A stretch of 64,000 nt of DNA from Meghimatium bilineatum (GCA_034231615.1 CM067298.1:23591934-23655933), one strand, 5' to 3'; positions 31,100 to 43,478 are shown, counted from the first letter of the stretch. Made by a program: numbers and translations. Notes: generated by a model not told the origin, from the sequence alone.

Positions 31100-32714
31100 C
31101 GTCACAAATGATTTTTTCCCCATTAATATTGCGCAGAAATCCATTGGAATTTTAATTAGACATTCTTATATATTAAATATACATTTTTTTTTCAATTTGA
31201 CATCATTAAACCTTTAGGCCCCCTACGGTCGCAACATTGCGCCTTGCGTGTGCATCCCGTAGTGCCTGTGGTCGCAATCACGCAACATACGATATCACTC
31301 AATTCCCGAGTACGTAACTTCACGAAGTTAAAGCTTATATGACGTAGAATTCCCGCAACACGAAGCTAGGAATACGTCACAGTTTAAAGGTCAAATTCCT
31401 TTACTCATTATGATTGTAAGAGAGAGAAAGCCGGTTGAATTTGTCAACGCATTTCTAGAGCGACTTTAGCCATTTTCTGCCGTATTTTACTATCAAATTG
31501 AGTACCGCGTGGCATGGGTAAGTGATCGTGACTGCATGTTCTAATTGTTGTTTTTTGTGTTTAATATGTTGTTATTTGATAAGAATGTGTGTGTATTCAT
31601 TAAAAAGCACAAAAATATTATGTATCAGGGGTGACACGTGTGTGCATGGACAATAATTACGCTGCGTGTCGGCATAGACCTAGTGTTGACCGGACGGACG
31701 TTATATGCAATTTCTTCACGTTTTATTAGTCTTTTTAGTTCATATTATATTAGTTTTGATATAAAACAATACATATACAATAAGTATAGGTATTTATGAG
31801 GATTTTATCAATGTTGCCACACATTGCTCATGTATTAGGGTCGTCACGAAGATATATTTGCGATTTTGAAAATGACGTTTTGCGTTTTTCGCCAGAATTT
31901 TCTACTTCAAAACGTGCTCACAACTGTCATATCACACATACAACAACAACAAAAACACGATAATATTCACTATTCACTCCTTTATTTAGATGTGCAAAAA
32001 TTATTTTGATATTATTTAAAACAAAAAAGTTATGACGTTTTCAAAACACCCACCATCAATAACGCAAATTTTCCAAAAAATAAGTCAGGCCCTGGGGGAA
32101 GTTTTGTAATTTTAAGCCAGGGCTCTAAAGGTTAAATATTAATATTGATATACCGGGTATATAAATATCGTCAATGAAATTTTACTATGTTTAATATGAG
32201 TGTTTAATATTGAGTAATTTATTATTCTATAATTGACGTAATTTGATTGGCTGAATGTTTCTCAATGATTATAAGTACTCGGACGATATAATTTTATAAA
32301 GGTTGAAAACTGTCTTTCAAATTATAATTAATTGTTTTTAACTTTTAAGCATTATGTCGGGATGTATGTTTACTTTATATTAAAAAGATGTTTCATAGAA
32401 AATAGAATATCGCTAAAAGCTGTTATAATTAATAATACATCGTTACAACAATAATGTATCGTAAGAAATAACCCCCCCCCCCTCATATTCTACGAATGGA
32501 ATGTGCAAATACTCAATTTGCAATCATTTAAGCTGCACAGTGTCTGGGGAATTCCCGGTGTGTTTTAATAACCATCATATTTGTAGTTTCCATTCTAAAT
32601 TTCCGTATTTATATTGCAACCGAGTTTTCTAAATCTAAATAATTATATTCGCGCTGCCGAAAGCACATTTGTTTTTAGGATATTTTGCAACATTTTGAGA
32701 TATTTTTTATTATA
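31100..32714. other. Non-coding 5' part of the hAT element
   Basis: Long leader of the hAT element. A CpG-rich patch at 31215..31380 (GCGCCTTGCGTGTGCATCCC) stands out from the AT-rich surroundings. A C homopolymer occurs at 32471. No frame is seen. The CpG patch may be the transposase promoter, which is inference. Confidence 0.5.
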
Positions 32715-33547
32715 ATGAGTGCATCCAAAAAACGTAAGATTGAAGACGAGTATCGGGTTTTCAAAGACTAATGGATTAGCAAATATTGTTTTATGCAAGT
32801 TGGCAACAAACTATTTGCTTGCTGTGTCACAAATCTGTGGCTGTTTTTAAAGAATATAACTATAAAAGACATTACCAGACAAAACATCCCAATTTTAGAC
32901 ACAATCTAACATCTGAAGAAAGGAAAAGAAAATGCATGGAGTTGGTAAAAAGTCTGGAGAAACAACAAACTGTTTACAAAACAGTGTTCAATTCAAGATG
33001 CGTAACAGAGGCCAGTTTGGTGTTGTCACACAAAATTGTGAAATACAAGCCATTTTCTGATGATGAATTTATTAAGGAATGTTTACTAGATGCAACAAAC
33101 ATTCTGTGTCCAGAACAAAACAACAAATTTGGCAGTATTACATTATCCAGAAGAACTGTGGTCAGATGTGTTGAAAAGATAAGTGAAGATTTGACCCTTC
33201 AACTTCAAGATGCAAGTAAGCTAGAATTTGGAAGAAGAGCACATACAGTTGGAGTTGTTTGAATTACAAGCCAATCATTACCTGAAGGAAAAATTTAAGT
33301 CTGAATGTTTGTTGGATTTATATGGTTCTTTGACTGAACAATCATTCCCAAACTTAAAATATTTGCAGCTAATTTTTTGTCACTATTTGGATCTACATAT
33401 ATTTGTGAACAGGCATTTTCTTGCTTAAAAATCAACAAATCTAAGAATAGGTCTTTATTATCTGATTGCAACTTAAATGCAGTCATGCAAATTTCTACAA
33501 GTAAACTTGTTTCAGATTTCAAAGGAATTATAAAATCTTACAAGTAA
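32715..33547 (+). pseudogene. GTF2IRD2-like hAT transposase, internally deleted
   Basis: It starts MSASKKRKIEDEYRVFKD, then has a stop and frameshift near 32770. Next comes a BED/C2H2-like N-terminal finger (CLLCHKSVAVFKEYNYKRHY, TKHPNF) and a helical segment with SDDEFIKECLLDATNILCPE. The sequence then jumps near 33225 directly into the C-terminal part (LELFELQANHYLKEKF, GSTYICEQAFSCLKINKSK), the hAT dimerisation region. The catalytic RNase-H-fold core with its three acidic residues is missing. Terminal repeats and target duplication are intact, so it may have moved with a helper transposase. Confidence 0.85.
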
Positions 33548-34794
33548 TTACATACATCTCATTAGAAATTAATAATATCAATAAAGTTGTAACTGTTGTG
33601 ATTGTATGTGTATGGTGTTTTTTTAAAAATCTTCATTAAAACTATTGATATGAACCCATATTGTAACTGTATGCAACATAATATTTTTCAAATATTGTTA
33701 AAATATTTGCAAAACCTTTTATCCATATTAGAAAATATACTGTTATAGTATATTATATATATTATAGTCTGTTAGAAATGTAATTTATTTCAGAAGTTAT
33801 CTACATTAAGTAACACTACCTTTCTTCACAATAAAAATATTTGATTACTTACCGAGAATTTTAAACAAAAATGTACATAATATTATATGTGGCCCTCCAT
33901 TAGCTTTACAATTTTTAATGTGGCCCTCTGCACAAAAAGTTTGCCCACCCCTGCTCTAGAGCCTTTGATGCTTCTAAAATTGCTTGTAGCTCTGCCCTGT
34001 AGTTTGTTGATAATTTGCCAGTAGCGATTGAGAGTTCTAGTTTTGGGGTGTTTAGTATGAGTATTAGTATCCCAGCTCCTTTCTTTGCTGCACCCTCTGA
34101 TGATCCATCTGTGAAGACATGAATCCACTGTGAGGTAGGGTATCTAGGTGATCAAGTGTTTTTGCCTTACAGGCAGTAGAAGTTTCCATAATTCTGCTCT
34201 CAATGCCTGGGATTGTAAGTTTTGCAGTATATATGGTCTGCATTCTGATTTGTATAATTTATCATAATATTGATATTAGTCCATAAACAGAAGTAAATTA
34301 TGAGATCTAGTTCATTTTTTAATCTTTCTATTGTAGGGCCTAATTATATCTATCTATTTTCTTTTCTCTGCTTTTGCTGTAAGGCATCGTAGGAGTGAAT
34401 GAATGACTATCAGTTTTCACACTATGGCGTGTTTGGTCGCGTGATATGCAGCAATATTGTGATGTCTCAGAACATTGGTAACTCGACCTTCTTCTTGGCC
34501 TTCCTCTCTCCAAAAGTTGGAAGCTTTACCTTCTTCTTCTTGGTCTTCCTTTGCCTTTGATATTTCCATTCTCATGTTGTATGTTCTTGTTGCTGGTCAG
34601 TATGGGGTCATTCTCATTAATTTGACAAACTATTTAGTCTGTTTTTTCAAAATTCATTCATTCATTTTCCTTTAGCGCTGAAGTTAGCGCATAGGGCAGA
34701 TGTCAGATCTCTCCAATTCTGTCTGTTCAAAACTATTCTGTGCAGTTCTTGAATAGTATGAATATTGGTTGTTTTACTTTCTCTAAGTTTGTTT

Positions 34795-36110
34795 TGTTTG
34801 TTTGTTTTTCGTTCGCTCCATTGTAACCATCACGGATATCCGTGCGATTTCCGCCGGGATCGTGATTACGTTGTGCCACCGTTATGCGCCTTGTAGGCCT
34901 AGCACATCCGATTTCGGCATGCCTTGACAATTCGGGTGGGCTACCCTTAGCCTGTGACAGCCTCTATATCTGTCTCCAGGCACGCGTAGTGAAGACTCTT
35001 CGCCATGACGATTTTCTTGCTCTCGTCTCACTCGAACGAGGTGTTCCACTGTCTATGAACTTGCCTCGTGTAATTGGACGTGCTGTGCCTGTGCCCATTT
35101 GGTACTGAACCGTTTCTCATCCATGAGCCTGGTTCCTTAAGGGGAAGAACTCAACAGAGGAGTTGGACCCTGGCTCTTTCGCCCTCTTAGCCGAGGTGTC
35201 ATTCACCGACATCGTGTACCCCTTGTCCAAGTTCGAGTCTCACACCACGCGTTTGAGAGCAAGGCGTATTCAAGCTGAGCGTCCTTGTCCCAATAGCGCC
35301 TGAGCCCATCAGGTACTGAACCCTTTCTCTCTTCAAGTGTATTTCCGGTGTAGGAAAACCTGACAGTAGAGTTGGGCCAGGGCTAAATCGTTGTCCCTTT
35401 TGTGCCTGAGCGAATCGAGTACGGAACCCTTTCTCTCTGCAAGTTACTTCCGGTATAGGAAACCTTGACAGTAGAGTTGGGCCAGGACTGCCATCGTTGT
35501 CCCTTTCTTGCCTACACCCATCGGGTACAGAACCCTTTCTCTTTGCAAGCATATTTCCGGTTTAGGAAGGCTCGACATTAGAGTTGGGTTAGGTCTTTTG
35601 CTTTACCAAACGCCGATGGATGGGTCTGGGTCTCTGCCTGTTAGGAACTCTGGTAACTAGAAGCCCGTCTCGAGCTGACGGAGCTTGTAGTTCCCTTTCC
35701 TAGGGACTTTTCACTTTCTATTTGCAGTTCGCGCTGCCCTCTAGCGCTGTTCTGCCCTTTCATTGTTTCATTGTACTCTGTATGAAACATATTTGTCTCT
35801 CGCCATGCATTTACCTTTACGTGCATTTTACATTGGCCGCCCCTCCAATGTTCGGACTGGACTGACTAGCTTCACTGTATGTCGACAGTGTCGCTATATG
35901 TGGTGATGCTGGTGGTGTCGGAAATATTGTCTGTCTCTTGTGCAGTCAAATCTCTTTCCATCTGCTACCTCCACATTCTCGGACACGATATCCAAATGAT
36001 TTGGCCAGAATCAGCACGAGCTGCTGTATTTCTGTTTCCAGGGTGCACCGCGTGGAGGTACATTTGGGATCTTGGTTATCTGCTAACCCTGGGTCCGCCT
36101 AGAGCAATGC
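34795..36110 (-). repeat. Mosaic element D, full-length copy with SINE C-like 3' end
   Basis: GC-richer than its surroundings. On the minus strand the 3' end (GTGATGGTTACAATGGAGCG) resembles family C, and a core-like phrase (GCCGAAATCGGATGTGCTAG) lies near 34920. Further copies are at 51994..52690 (plus) and 9015..9325 (minus). Shared words include GGGGCGGCCAATGT and AACCAAGAT followed by AAATGTACC. No protein was recognised; the long minus frame near 35200..35552 only follows the internal tandem repeats. It could be a large composite SINE or the 5' region of a LINE. Confidence 0.6.
35290..35595 (-). repeat. 106-bp tandem repeat inside element D, about 3 copies
   Basis: CCCTTTCTCT starts at 35321, 35427 and 35533, exactly 106 bases apart. 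Each unit has TTCCGGT-TAGGAAA and AGTAGAGTTGGGCCAGG-like phrases. A diverged fourth unit is visible near 35105..35190. Confidence 0.85.
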
Positions 36111-37080
36111 GTTCCCTTTGCACCCCACTTTCTCTAAGTATTGTTCTTCTTAGTGTTTCTTTTGGTCTACCCCTTGCTCTTTTGCCTGTATGTACATTCA
36201 AGAGATTGGTGGTGTATTCTGTTGGTGTCTGCGCGTAGGACATGCACGATGTAGGACCAACGGCGTTTTCTGATAACATCTGTGATGAAATTTTGATGTG
36301 TCTCTTCTCTGATTTTATCATTCGATTTGAATTCTCTCCAATGGGTGTTAGTTATCCTACAAAGACATTTGTTCTCGAAACTCAGTAATTTCTTTTCTGA
36401 ATTGGAATGAACTGACTTCTGTTACACAAATCGGTCTGGACTTTACGATGTTAGTTGATTAATCCAACGATCGACGGAATGACCCAGACTTGATTAGAGA
36501 AACACCCTCCATCAACGGACGTCAATATATTTCACTATAAATGCTGTTCCAACAGTAATTATAATTTCTTACATGATCTCTTGTTGCTGCTTTCCTTAGA
36601 CATCTCATTTCACATGTAGTACGCTTTCTCTCTCGTTCTTCAGTTAGTATCCAAGTCTTATATTGATAATATAATGTTGGTACGCAGATTGAATTTATGA
36701 TTAGCCTTTTGGTTTCCAACAGGATAGATATGTGTTTTCAAGATTGGTTCAAAATTTATGTAGTTGGCATTTTACTCTGATCTCTCCATTAATTCTTCTG
36801 TAGTTCTATAAAAATGCTCCAAGATATTTAAAATCCGGCACCACTTGTTTCAGTAGTTGATCATGTATCTTTATGTTGATTATATTCAGTTCTTTGCCTA
36901 GGACTATAGACATAACTTGTTTATTTCTGTATTGAACATTGTGCTGTGATCTTTGTTACTGAGGTAGCTTTCATTGAGTAGATTTAGGCCTATGTGATCT
37001 TGCAGCTTTCACTTGAACTGTGGAGTAGGTGCTGATATTATCCACATAAAATAAACAACAAAAAATGGTGATAAGACCCC
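36110..37080 (-). pseudogene. LINE remnant (RT C-terminal)
   Basis: The minus strand reads GKRARGRPKETLRRTILRES (about 36225) and, upstream, TKRLIINSICVPTLYYQYKT then WILTEERERKR (about 36715), matching the LINE pattern of a YGCE-W block followed by GRPR blocks. The right part, to about 37080, is decayed. It abuts element D. Confidence 0.6.
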
Positions 37081-38540
37081 TTCCTAAACTCTATATGTCT
37101 GTGTGTTAAGGGAGTCAAAAACTGCCTTCTTCCTATCTTCTATTTACAATTGCATTCTGTGATGACGTCACAAAATACTAAAACATTATGATGGACAATT
37201 ATTTTATAACTATGATGAGTCAATGAGCGCTGTAGGCCTAAAATATTGGTATGCACACACTCCAGACAAGAACCCTCCTGATGTTACTGAAAACCACTTT
37301 GTAGGCCTAAGTCCTGCTCTTTTTTTACTGCACTCTCTACTCATATGGCATACAGTACAGTAGTATAAAGTATAACTATACTATATAAAAGTATAAAGCA
37401 TATTTTATCATAAATAACTGAAATGTTTAATAATTAGGCTATTCAATTCAATTTTAATTATGTAAATTAACCACCATTTTGAATATTAATTAGTTTTGAT
37501 TTAATTTGAAAATTAGCAAAATGTACTCCCCAGATTCATCTTTTCTTCCCGAACACAAAAATGTATAGTTTATTCTATTTTTTATCATTAATAACTCTGA
37601 TTGGTCATGAATTATTGGCTCGGCTACAATTCTTGGTCACAACTTTTTGCACTAATCAGCTTATATTTCCTTATATGTTCCATATAAATTATTTTGATGA
37701 TCAATTAATTCAAAAAAATTCATAACTTTTTTCAGAATTGACGTACAGACTTGGTTGAGGTATCATTGAATTGCAATTTTTAAGGGCTATCTAACTGTGG
37801 TATTTATAATGCTGTAAACCCATTTTGAAAAATTTTTGCTAATGCCTACTATATTATTTTATTATTAATATAGTTTTCTGTTTGTATTTAGGCTGTATAG
37901 GTATAGGTATAGATATTGATACATAATACTGTGGACAGAGAGCTGTGGAGAGCCATGACCGCCTACGCCACCCGGCATGGCACCTGATGATGATGAGATA
38001 TAGACTGGCACTGACTATTGTGTTTATTGTTTCAAGAATACCACAGAGTAGTTGAGTTCTCTTTGGTTGAAGAAAGCTTAGAAAACAATTGTCAGCCAGC
38101 AGGGATATCCAGGAATCAGTGTTGCTTGCTGAGTCAGTGAGTGTCAGTCACTGTCACTACTCAGACTACTGAACGACTCAACACGGGACTACGGAATTGA
38201 ATAAACTTAATTTTAATTCAGTTATAAATAACATATCAGTCAGATGGAACTCTGTCAACCATAGTATTTAATACGCATTTATTATATTCAGTTACTCTTT
38301 AGCTATAATACAACAACGCCATGTAAAATAAAACATACCAACAACAAATAACAGTATGAATAAATACCAAAGGTAGAGAGAACTCGTGTTCCTTGGATGG
38401 TCTTGAAAGTTGTCCAAAAACATTGCCTACAATGTTGCCATATCATTTTGTTTAAAAAAAGCACTAAATGTTTGGAAAAAAGCACAAGCTATTTTTTTAT
38501 TAAAATGTGACAAGATATTGCATTATAATTTATTATCACT
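37081..38540. other. No recognisable gene
   Basis: AT-rich intergenic sequence. No conserved frame, RNA gene or repeat copy was recognised. Confidence 0.45.
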
Positions 38541-38547
38541 TGATATT

Positions 38548-38702
38548 AACAGACGAAGACGGATGTATCGGGCCATTGGCGAAAGTAAAACGGCGACACA
38601 GCGCATTTTCATTCTCTGAACTACATCCAACTGGAAATCTAGTATGGACATTGTCCTGCTGCAAGAGAGATCCTGCAGGAGTTTGAGAATGAACGCTGAA
38701 GA
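38548..38702 (+). repeat. SINE family A copy
   Basis: Plus-oriented A element from GACGAAGACGGATGTATCGG to AATGAACGCTGAAGAAG. TGATATTA flanks both sides, a possible short target duplication. All internal family blocks are present. Confidence 0.8.
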
Positions 38703-38764
38703 AGTTGATATTACAAATAATGTGATTCTGTATAAGCTAACTTATTATAAGCTCTTATATGGAC

Positions 38765-38960
38765 ACATGAGGGTTAAAGAAAACAAGGAAGACCTAAAGA
38801 AACCCTAAAAAACATCATACTTAAAGAAGGGGAAATAATAGGCTGCAAGACAATACAAGAACTAAAACTACAGGCAGTGGATAGCATCACATGGATAATC
38901 AAAACCTTTGCCCTATGGTGCGGCCTGGGGCACGAAAGAAACAAACTAACTAAATATATG
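38765..38960 (+). pseudogene. LINE 3' end scrap
   Basis: One frame reads RKTLKNIILKEGEIIGCKTI, then QELKLQAVDS, and ends near GLGHERNKLTK and a stop. This is the C-terminal style of RTE-like ORF2. It is about 60 residues, truncated, with no tail duplication seen. Confidence 0.5.
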
Positions 38961-40301
38961 TGAAATCTGGCAGACACCATATCATTTACTGTAGATGTTT
39001 TCTGCTGTATTAGTCTTCCAGCTCGTTTGAATCAACGGACACTAGCAGTGAGACAAAAAACACACGCAAAAATAATTATAACACTTCAAAAAGGGGGCTA
39101 AAGATAATCAGAAAAATGTTACACGATTTCACATTATAATTCATCATAATTAATGAATATTTGAAACAGGTTTATTGCAAATCTGTCAAATCCCAGCCTG
39201 AAAAAACTCCTTCAATTCCTATTGTGTTTGTAGCTGTACCTATATGTACAGGTTGTAAAATGATGTTGATGGTTGAAACATAATTTCATAAGCGATTTCA
39301 CAATTTCATATGCCATAAATCTTTTTGAAGAACATCTTCATGTAGTTTAATCATAATTCGGAACATCGTTCCACATAACTGTTCATTTCATATTTAATAG
39401 AACAACTCCAGAAAACACTCGGTTGCAGCTAGTAATAAAGTTAGTTGAAGATAATGGCATATACTTTTTAACTAGATGTAGTTGAAGAATTACATATTTT
39501 AATTGTATGTACATTCCATTATTTACACCCACCGTGAGAAATGCTTTATAACTGCCTAACAATAGTATTTACGTAGAACACAAGTTTTATAAGCTTTACA
39601 ATGAACGTGCAGACAAAACGATGTTGGTATGGAAAAATACAAATAACCGTTTACGTGATATTTTCAAAGTTTCATGCTGGGTGTTTTTTTTTTCAAGAAA
39701 ATACATGACAAACAGAACAATTAATACACTATCACAAAAGGATTTGGAGGCAGACATTGTAGACATTCAACAGGTAGAAAAATGTTGCACGATACATAAA
39801 AGCACGATAAAACTTACTTTCTCCATTTATTCACCGTTTGACAATTTTGTGCTCCTAACTATAGTTTAAAATAGAGTTAAAAGCACACTGTAACACCAAA
39901 AAAAAAAAAATAACAAGTAGGCTTATCAATTTTTATTAGAAAAGCACTAAACTGGTGCGCCTGCACTATTTTTAAGCGATTTTCACATCAGGTAACTTGT
40001 AAAAAACCCGCCAGATATGGAGCGAAAAGCACAACAATGGCAACTATTTCCCTGAGACTATCGGACTTGTTCATCATCATGTGACATATTCTTTCCAGAA
40101 TGTGGTCTTCCTTATGAATTCTTTGAGCACTCCGCGATTCTGGGCGAGTTGACCTACCGCAGCTAAAGATATTTAATTTAAACATTCTCCTATATCACTG
40201 GACCGCCGTCGAAGTGGGCGCCCTCGTCTCATGTTTCCATTAACTCTGTCTTCAGTTATTAATCTTTGCACGTTGTTATGTCTTTGATTGTCTCCGTGAT
40301 T
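38961..40301. other. No recognisable gene
   Basis: No conserved frame. An A homopolymer lies at 39899..39910. A slightly CpG-richer patch at 40130..40230 directly precedes the LINE copy. Confidence 0.4.
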
Positions 40302-40830
40302 TGGAAAAGCAACATCAGTGTTGGAGTGAAAATCAAACTGTATAAGTCGCTGGTGCTTTCTGGTGTGTTGTATGGTTGTGAGAGTTGGACACTCACTGCG
40401 GACATGGAGAGAAGATTACAGGCTTCCGAGTACAAATGCTACAGACGAATTCTACGAATTTCCTATAGGGAGCATAAGACCAATGTGTACGTAAGAAATA
40501 AAGTAGAGATGTGTGCAGGTGTTCAGGAGCCCTTGCTTTCAGTAGTGAAACGACGAAAACTAGCATGGTTCGGACACGTAGGCTATGCAGGCACGATTCT
40601 TTGTCAAAAACAATACTGCAGGGAACTGCCGAGGGTGGAAGAAGCAGAGGAGGCCAAATAAAGACATGGACAGACAACATCAAGGAATGGACAGGGCAAG
40701 ATATTCCCACACTCATACGCATCGCTGAGGATAGAATTCGCTGGAGAACTCTGTGTGCTGAGGCATCCAATGTGGTACCCCTACAACCCTGAAGGGTTAC
40801 GGGTTTATTGATTGATGTCTCTTTATATGT
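40302..40830 (+). pseudogene. LINE 3' copy, same family as 18797..20395
   Basis: Starting at TGATTTGGAAAAGCAACATC it is nearly identical to 19879..20395. It covers WKSNISVGVKIKLYKSLVLS, the YGCESWTL block, RRKLAWFGHV and the stop, then GGGTTACGGGTTTATTGATT. A small extra segment after the FGHV codons shifts the frame. It is a clean 5'-truncated insertion. Confidence 0.9.
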
Positions 40831-41149
40831 CCCAAAAACTCAGCATTGTTAAATTACGATGTCTGACTCGATACGGATCCATATTTCAGTATCGATAATT
40901 AATTTAATAGGAAATTAAAAAATATCGCCGAAGTTGCGTAATTTACAATAACATTAGCAACGCAACAGGCGGCAAGTTTCAAGTCAAGACAAATTATGTT
41001 ATATCACATATACTTTACTATATATTTTTATTATATACTAATAGATTATGGAATTATGCTATTTAAACAAAGTAGGTTTATTAACAAAGCAGTAGCCTGA
41101 CCTTTATTAATTAAACTTCTTCTTTCCTTCCTCTTTTTACCCTTTACGC

Positions 41150-41400
41150 CGGGTCTCGAGAGAGAGATACGTGTAGTGTTCTTGCTCTCGCTTATTTGAC
41201 AGCTTCAGATAATGTTATTTGGTGTCTCTTTGATGTTGTCGATCCAACGTACTCTAGGTCTACCCCTGGCTCTTCTAACTCTTTCTCTTATGACCTCGTT
41301 TCTAATTCTGTGTCTTCTGGTCACCCCTGTGGCTTTTCTCAGACATCTCATCTCTGTTGTAACACTAAGTTGTCTCTTATGTTTTGTTGTTAAGGATCAT
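41150..41400 (-). pseudogene. LINE 3' scrap
   Basis: The minus strand of 41212..41300 gives RVRRARGRPRVRWIDNIKET-like sequence, the typical end of an RTE-like ORF2. The rest is decayed. Confidence 0.55.
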
Positions 41401-41767
41401 GTTTGACATTGGTAGCATAGGGTTGGAATGAAGATACTTTGGATGTGTTTTTTTGTCATTGGTAGCATTATGTGTTGCAATAAAGTGGATTATAGGCCTA
41501 TAATTAATATTTTACTCCTATGATGCTTACTTTAAGTTTAACGGCAAGTGTGGATACAATCAACCATCATGATCATTCACCTGGGGATAGACCTAAGTAG
41601 GCCTAATATCCACTGTCTATCCGACATAGATAATTAATATTTTTGAAAATTAAAAATCTGCAGTTGTAGGCCTTTAACTGTTTTTAAAATTAAAGATTGG
41701 GTCTAGGTATTATTAATTCATTAGTGTGATTAAAGTCTAATGATTAGGCCTAGATTAAATTGGAGTG
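41401..41767. other. No recognisable gene
   Basis: AT-rich sequence with repeated TAGGCCTA-like words and no conserved frame. The last bases carry the left target duplication of the next SINE. Confidence 0.4.
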
Positions 41768-41924
41768 TTCGCCGAAGACAAAAGTGTCGGGCCATTTGCA
41801 CAAATAAAACGTCAACACAAAGTAGTTCAATTCCATGGACTATATCCTGCTGAAAATTTAGTAGGATATTTATTCTGTTACAAGAGAGATCCAGCAGGAA
41901 TTTGAGAATGACTGCTGATGAAAT
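41768..41924 (+). repeat. SINE family A copy with target duplication
   Basis: AAATTGGAGTGT on the left and AAATTGGGGTGT on the right differ by one base. The element runs from GCCGAAGACAAAAGTGTCGG to ATTTGAGAATGACTGCTGAT. Several bases diverge from the family core, so it is an older copy. Confidence 0.8.
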
Positions 41925-42679
41925 TGGGGTGTAGGCCTATTTAATTAATTAAGTGAGACCCTATGAATGTACATACACTGTTACTGTTGCTAACTATTAG
42001 TCTTACTGTTACTGTATATTTAGTTCAGTTAATTGACAGATCATCCTCACTGTAGTATATTGAACTTTGGTTCACAAGCCTCATGATAAGTGCTACTTTA
42101 ACTTAGCGTGTCGCAATTGACTTCACCCTCACTCTGTGTTACAGTAGTATGTGGTTTGCTGGCCTCCTCTGTATTCAACACTTTTCTTTAGTCACACGCT
42201 CCAAATTATCTTTGTGTAGTCAGCTCTTGATTAGTTACATTGGTTACTCGTCCTATCTCCTGAGTGCAGTGACTTCAGCTTTGTCGATTACTTGTTCAGT
42301 CTCCATATTCGCGGTACTATCAAGAATGTCTGTCCGTTCATTTCTTCAGACACCATGTTCTACACAAATAATATGAAGCTGATTCTTGTCAGTTTAGGCC
42401 ACTTCACCGACTCCAACCACTGCCTACATGCCCAGCCATTCTAGATATTTCTTAGCATGCGCACTGGTTTTCTGAGAAAGCAAACATAAGTGTAAGTGTA
42501 AGCTTGAGATTCCAACCTAGTTTACTGACATGATATCCATGGTCATACTACTTCTGGTCATGACAAAAACGCTTCTCAATTCTCTTTCCATCATGTGTCC
42601 ATAAGCTGCACACATGCAGAAGAACAGAATAGGCCCTATACTCAACTAAATTCTTATAAATAATAACATTGTTTTGCCA

Positions 42680-42800
42680 GGAGCTGTTGCAGCCAAATTA
42701 GAGTTCAATGTGCTCATTACTTGCTACCCATTACCTACTGGTTATGCAGAACTTCTATATAATTTATGGAGAACACCTTATTCACATTGCATGCTCAGTC
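42680..42800 (-). repeat. SINE-like family E fragment
   Basis: GTTCAATGTGCTCATTACTT, then CTACTGGTTATGCAGAACTT, closely matches 975..1040 of the family E copy. Neither end is clear. Confidence 0.5.
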
Positions 42801-43021
42801 ATTCTTATTGCAAAATGATGAGTCAACTACATTCTATGACAAAAAATATATAACAATAATAGCCGTCTATAACAAGCAATGATAACAGTTTCAGACTTGT
42901 ATTGTTGCACCTCTCTGGTGTGTGCAGAGATGGCTGAAAAGTCCAATCCTTGCATACTTATTTACTTATCCGACTCCCAGGGTTGCGATCTTTCACTCAT
43001 TCTTCCTAAAGTATTCATAAG

Positions 43022-43206
43022 TACCGTATCCTAAAGTGAAATCTCATTATAAAAACTTTGTCCAGGATGACAAAATATGTATGTAATAACAGAAATGTTC
43101 TATATATAGTATTAACAATAAAGAATAAATATTGGAAATTTTGAAACACGTTTTTAAAAAGGGAAATATTTTACAAAAGGATGTGCTATATAGGGATTCC
43201 ATTGTA
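43022..43206. mobile_element. Family G MITE-like unit
   Basis: About 185 bases from AAAGTGAAATCTCATTATAA to TATATAGGGATTCCATTGTA. The two ends are imperfect inverted repeats (GTGAAATC against GATTCCAT). The other near-complete unit is in reverse at 60087..60262. No coding frame. Confidence 0.6.
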
Positions 43207-43215
43207 CCAAGATAA

Positions 43216-43478
43216 GTGAATCTGTTGACAGATAGGGTACAATTGTTATTATCAATAAGTGAATCTGTTGACGGATAGGGTACAATTATTATTATCAATA
43301 AGTGAATCTGTTGACGGATAAGGTACAATTGTTATTATCAATAAGTGAATCTGTTGACGGATAGGGTACAATTGTTATTATCAATAAGTGAATCTGTTGA
43401 CGGATAGGGTACAATTGTTATTATCAATAAGTGAATATGTTGACGGATAGGGTACAATTGTTATTATCAATAAGTGAA
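43216..43478. repeat. 43-bp tandem array just upstream of POLK
   Basis: Six copies of a 43-base unit with GTGAATCTGTTGACGGATAG and GGTACAATTGTTATTATCAA, with very few differences. It ends 100 bases before the POLK start codon, so it may lie in the promoter or in an intron of the 5' UTR. Confidence 0.92.

Larger units (their letters stand above)
31008..33953 (+). mobile_element. hAT DNA transposon with 8-bp target duplication
   Basis: CTCTAGAG occurs at 31000..31007 and 33954..33961. The termini are inverted repeats starting CAGGGGTGGGCAAACT. The element is 2946 bases. Subterminal GC-rich words (GCGGCCC, TGTGGCCCTC) are typical of this hAT group. It carries a deleted transposase pseudogene at 32715..33547. 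The target site fits the general hAT preference (T at position 2, A at position 7). It landed inside the RNase H region of a Jockey-like LINE. Confidence 0.95.
30345..34260 (-). mobile_element. Jockey-like LINE (III), RNase H domain split by a hAT element
   Basis: With the hAT element removed, the minus strand reads a ribonuclease H: VFTDGSSEGAAKKGAGI (about 34125), NYRAELQAILEASKAL (about 34010), then FLCDYMSVLQ (about 30970) and LQWIPAHCGIAGNEVADRLA (about 30855). It ends with the knuckle PEHILQTCSLF (about 30540) and a stop after KAAHLPV. The 3' tail is GATCGCTGAAAAAGAAGAAG. RNase H aspartate and glutamate positions are visible. The RT part is not recognised, so this copy is 5'-truncated. 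Confidence 0.88.

Noticed and set aside
35199..35552. 117-codon minus-strand frame rich in Pro, Gly and Arg
   Set aside because: It follows the 106-base tandem units. Because 106 is not a multiple of 3 the repeated peptide changes frame, so protein-level selection is not indicated.
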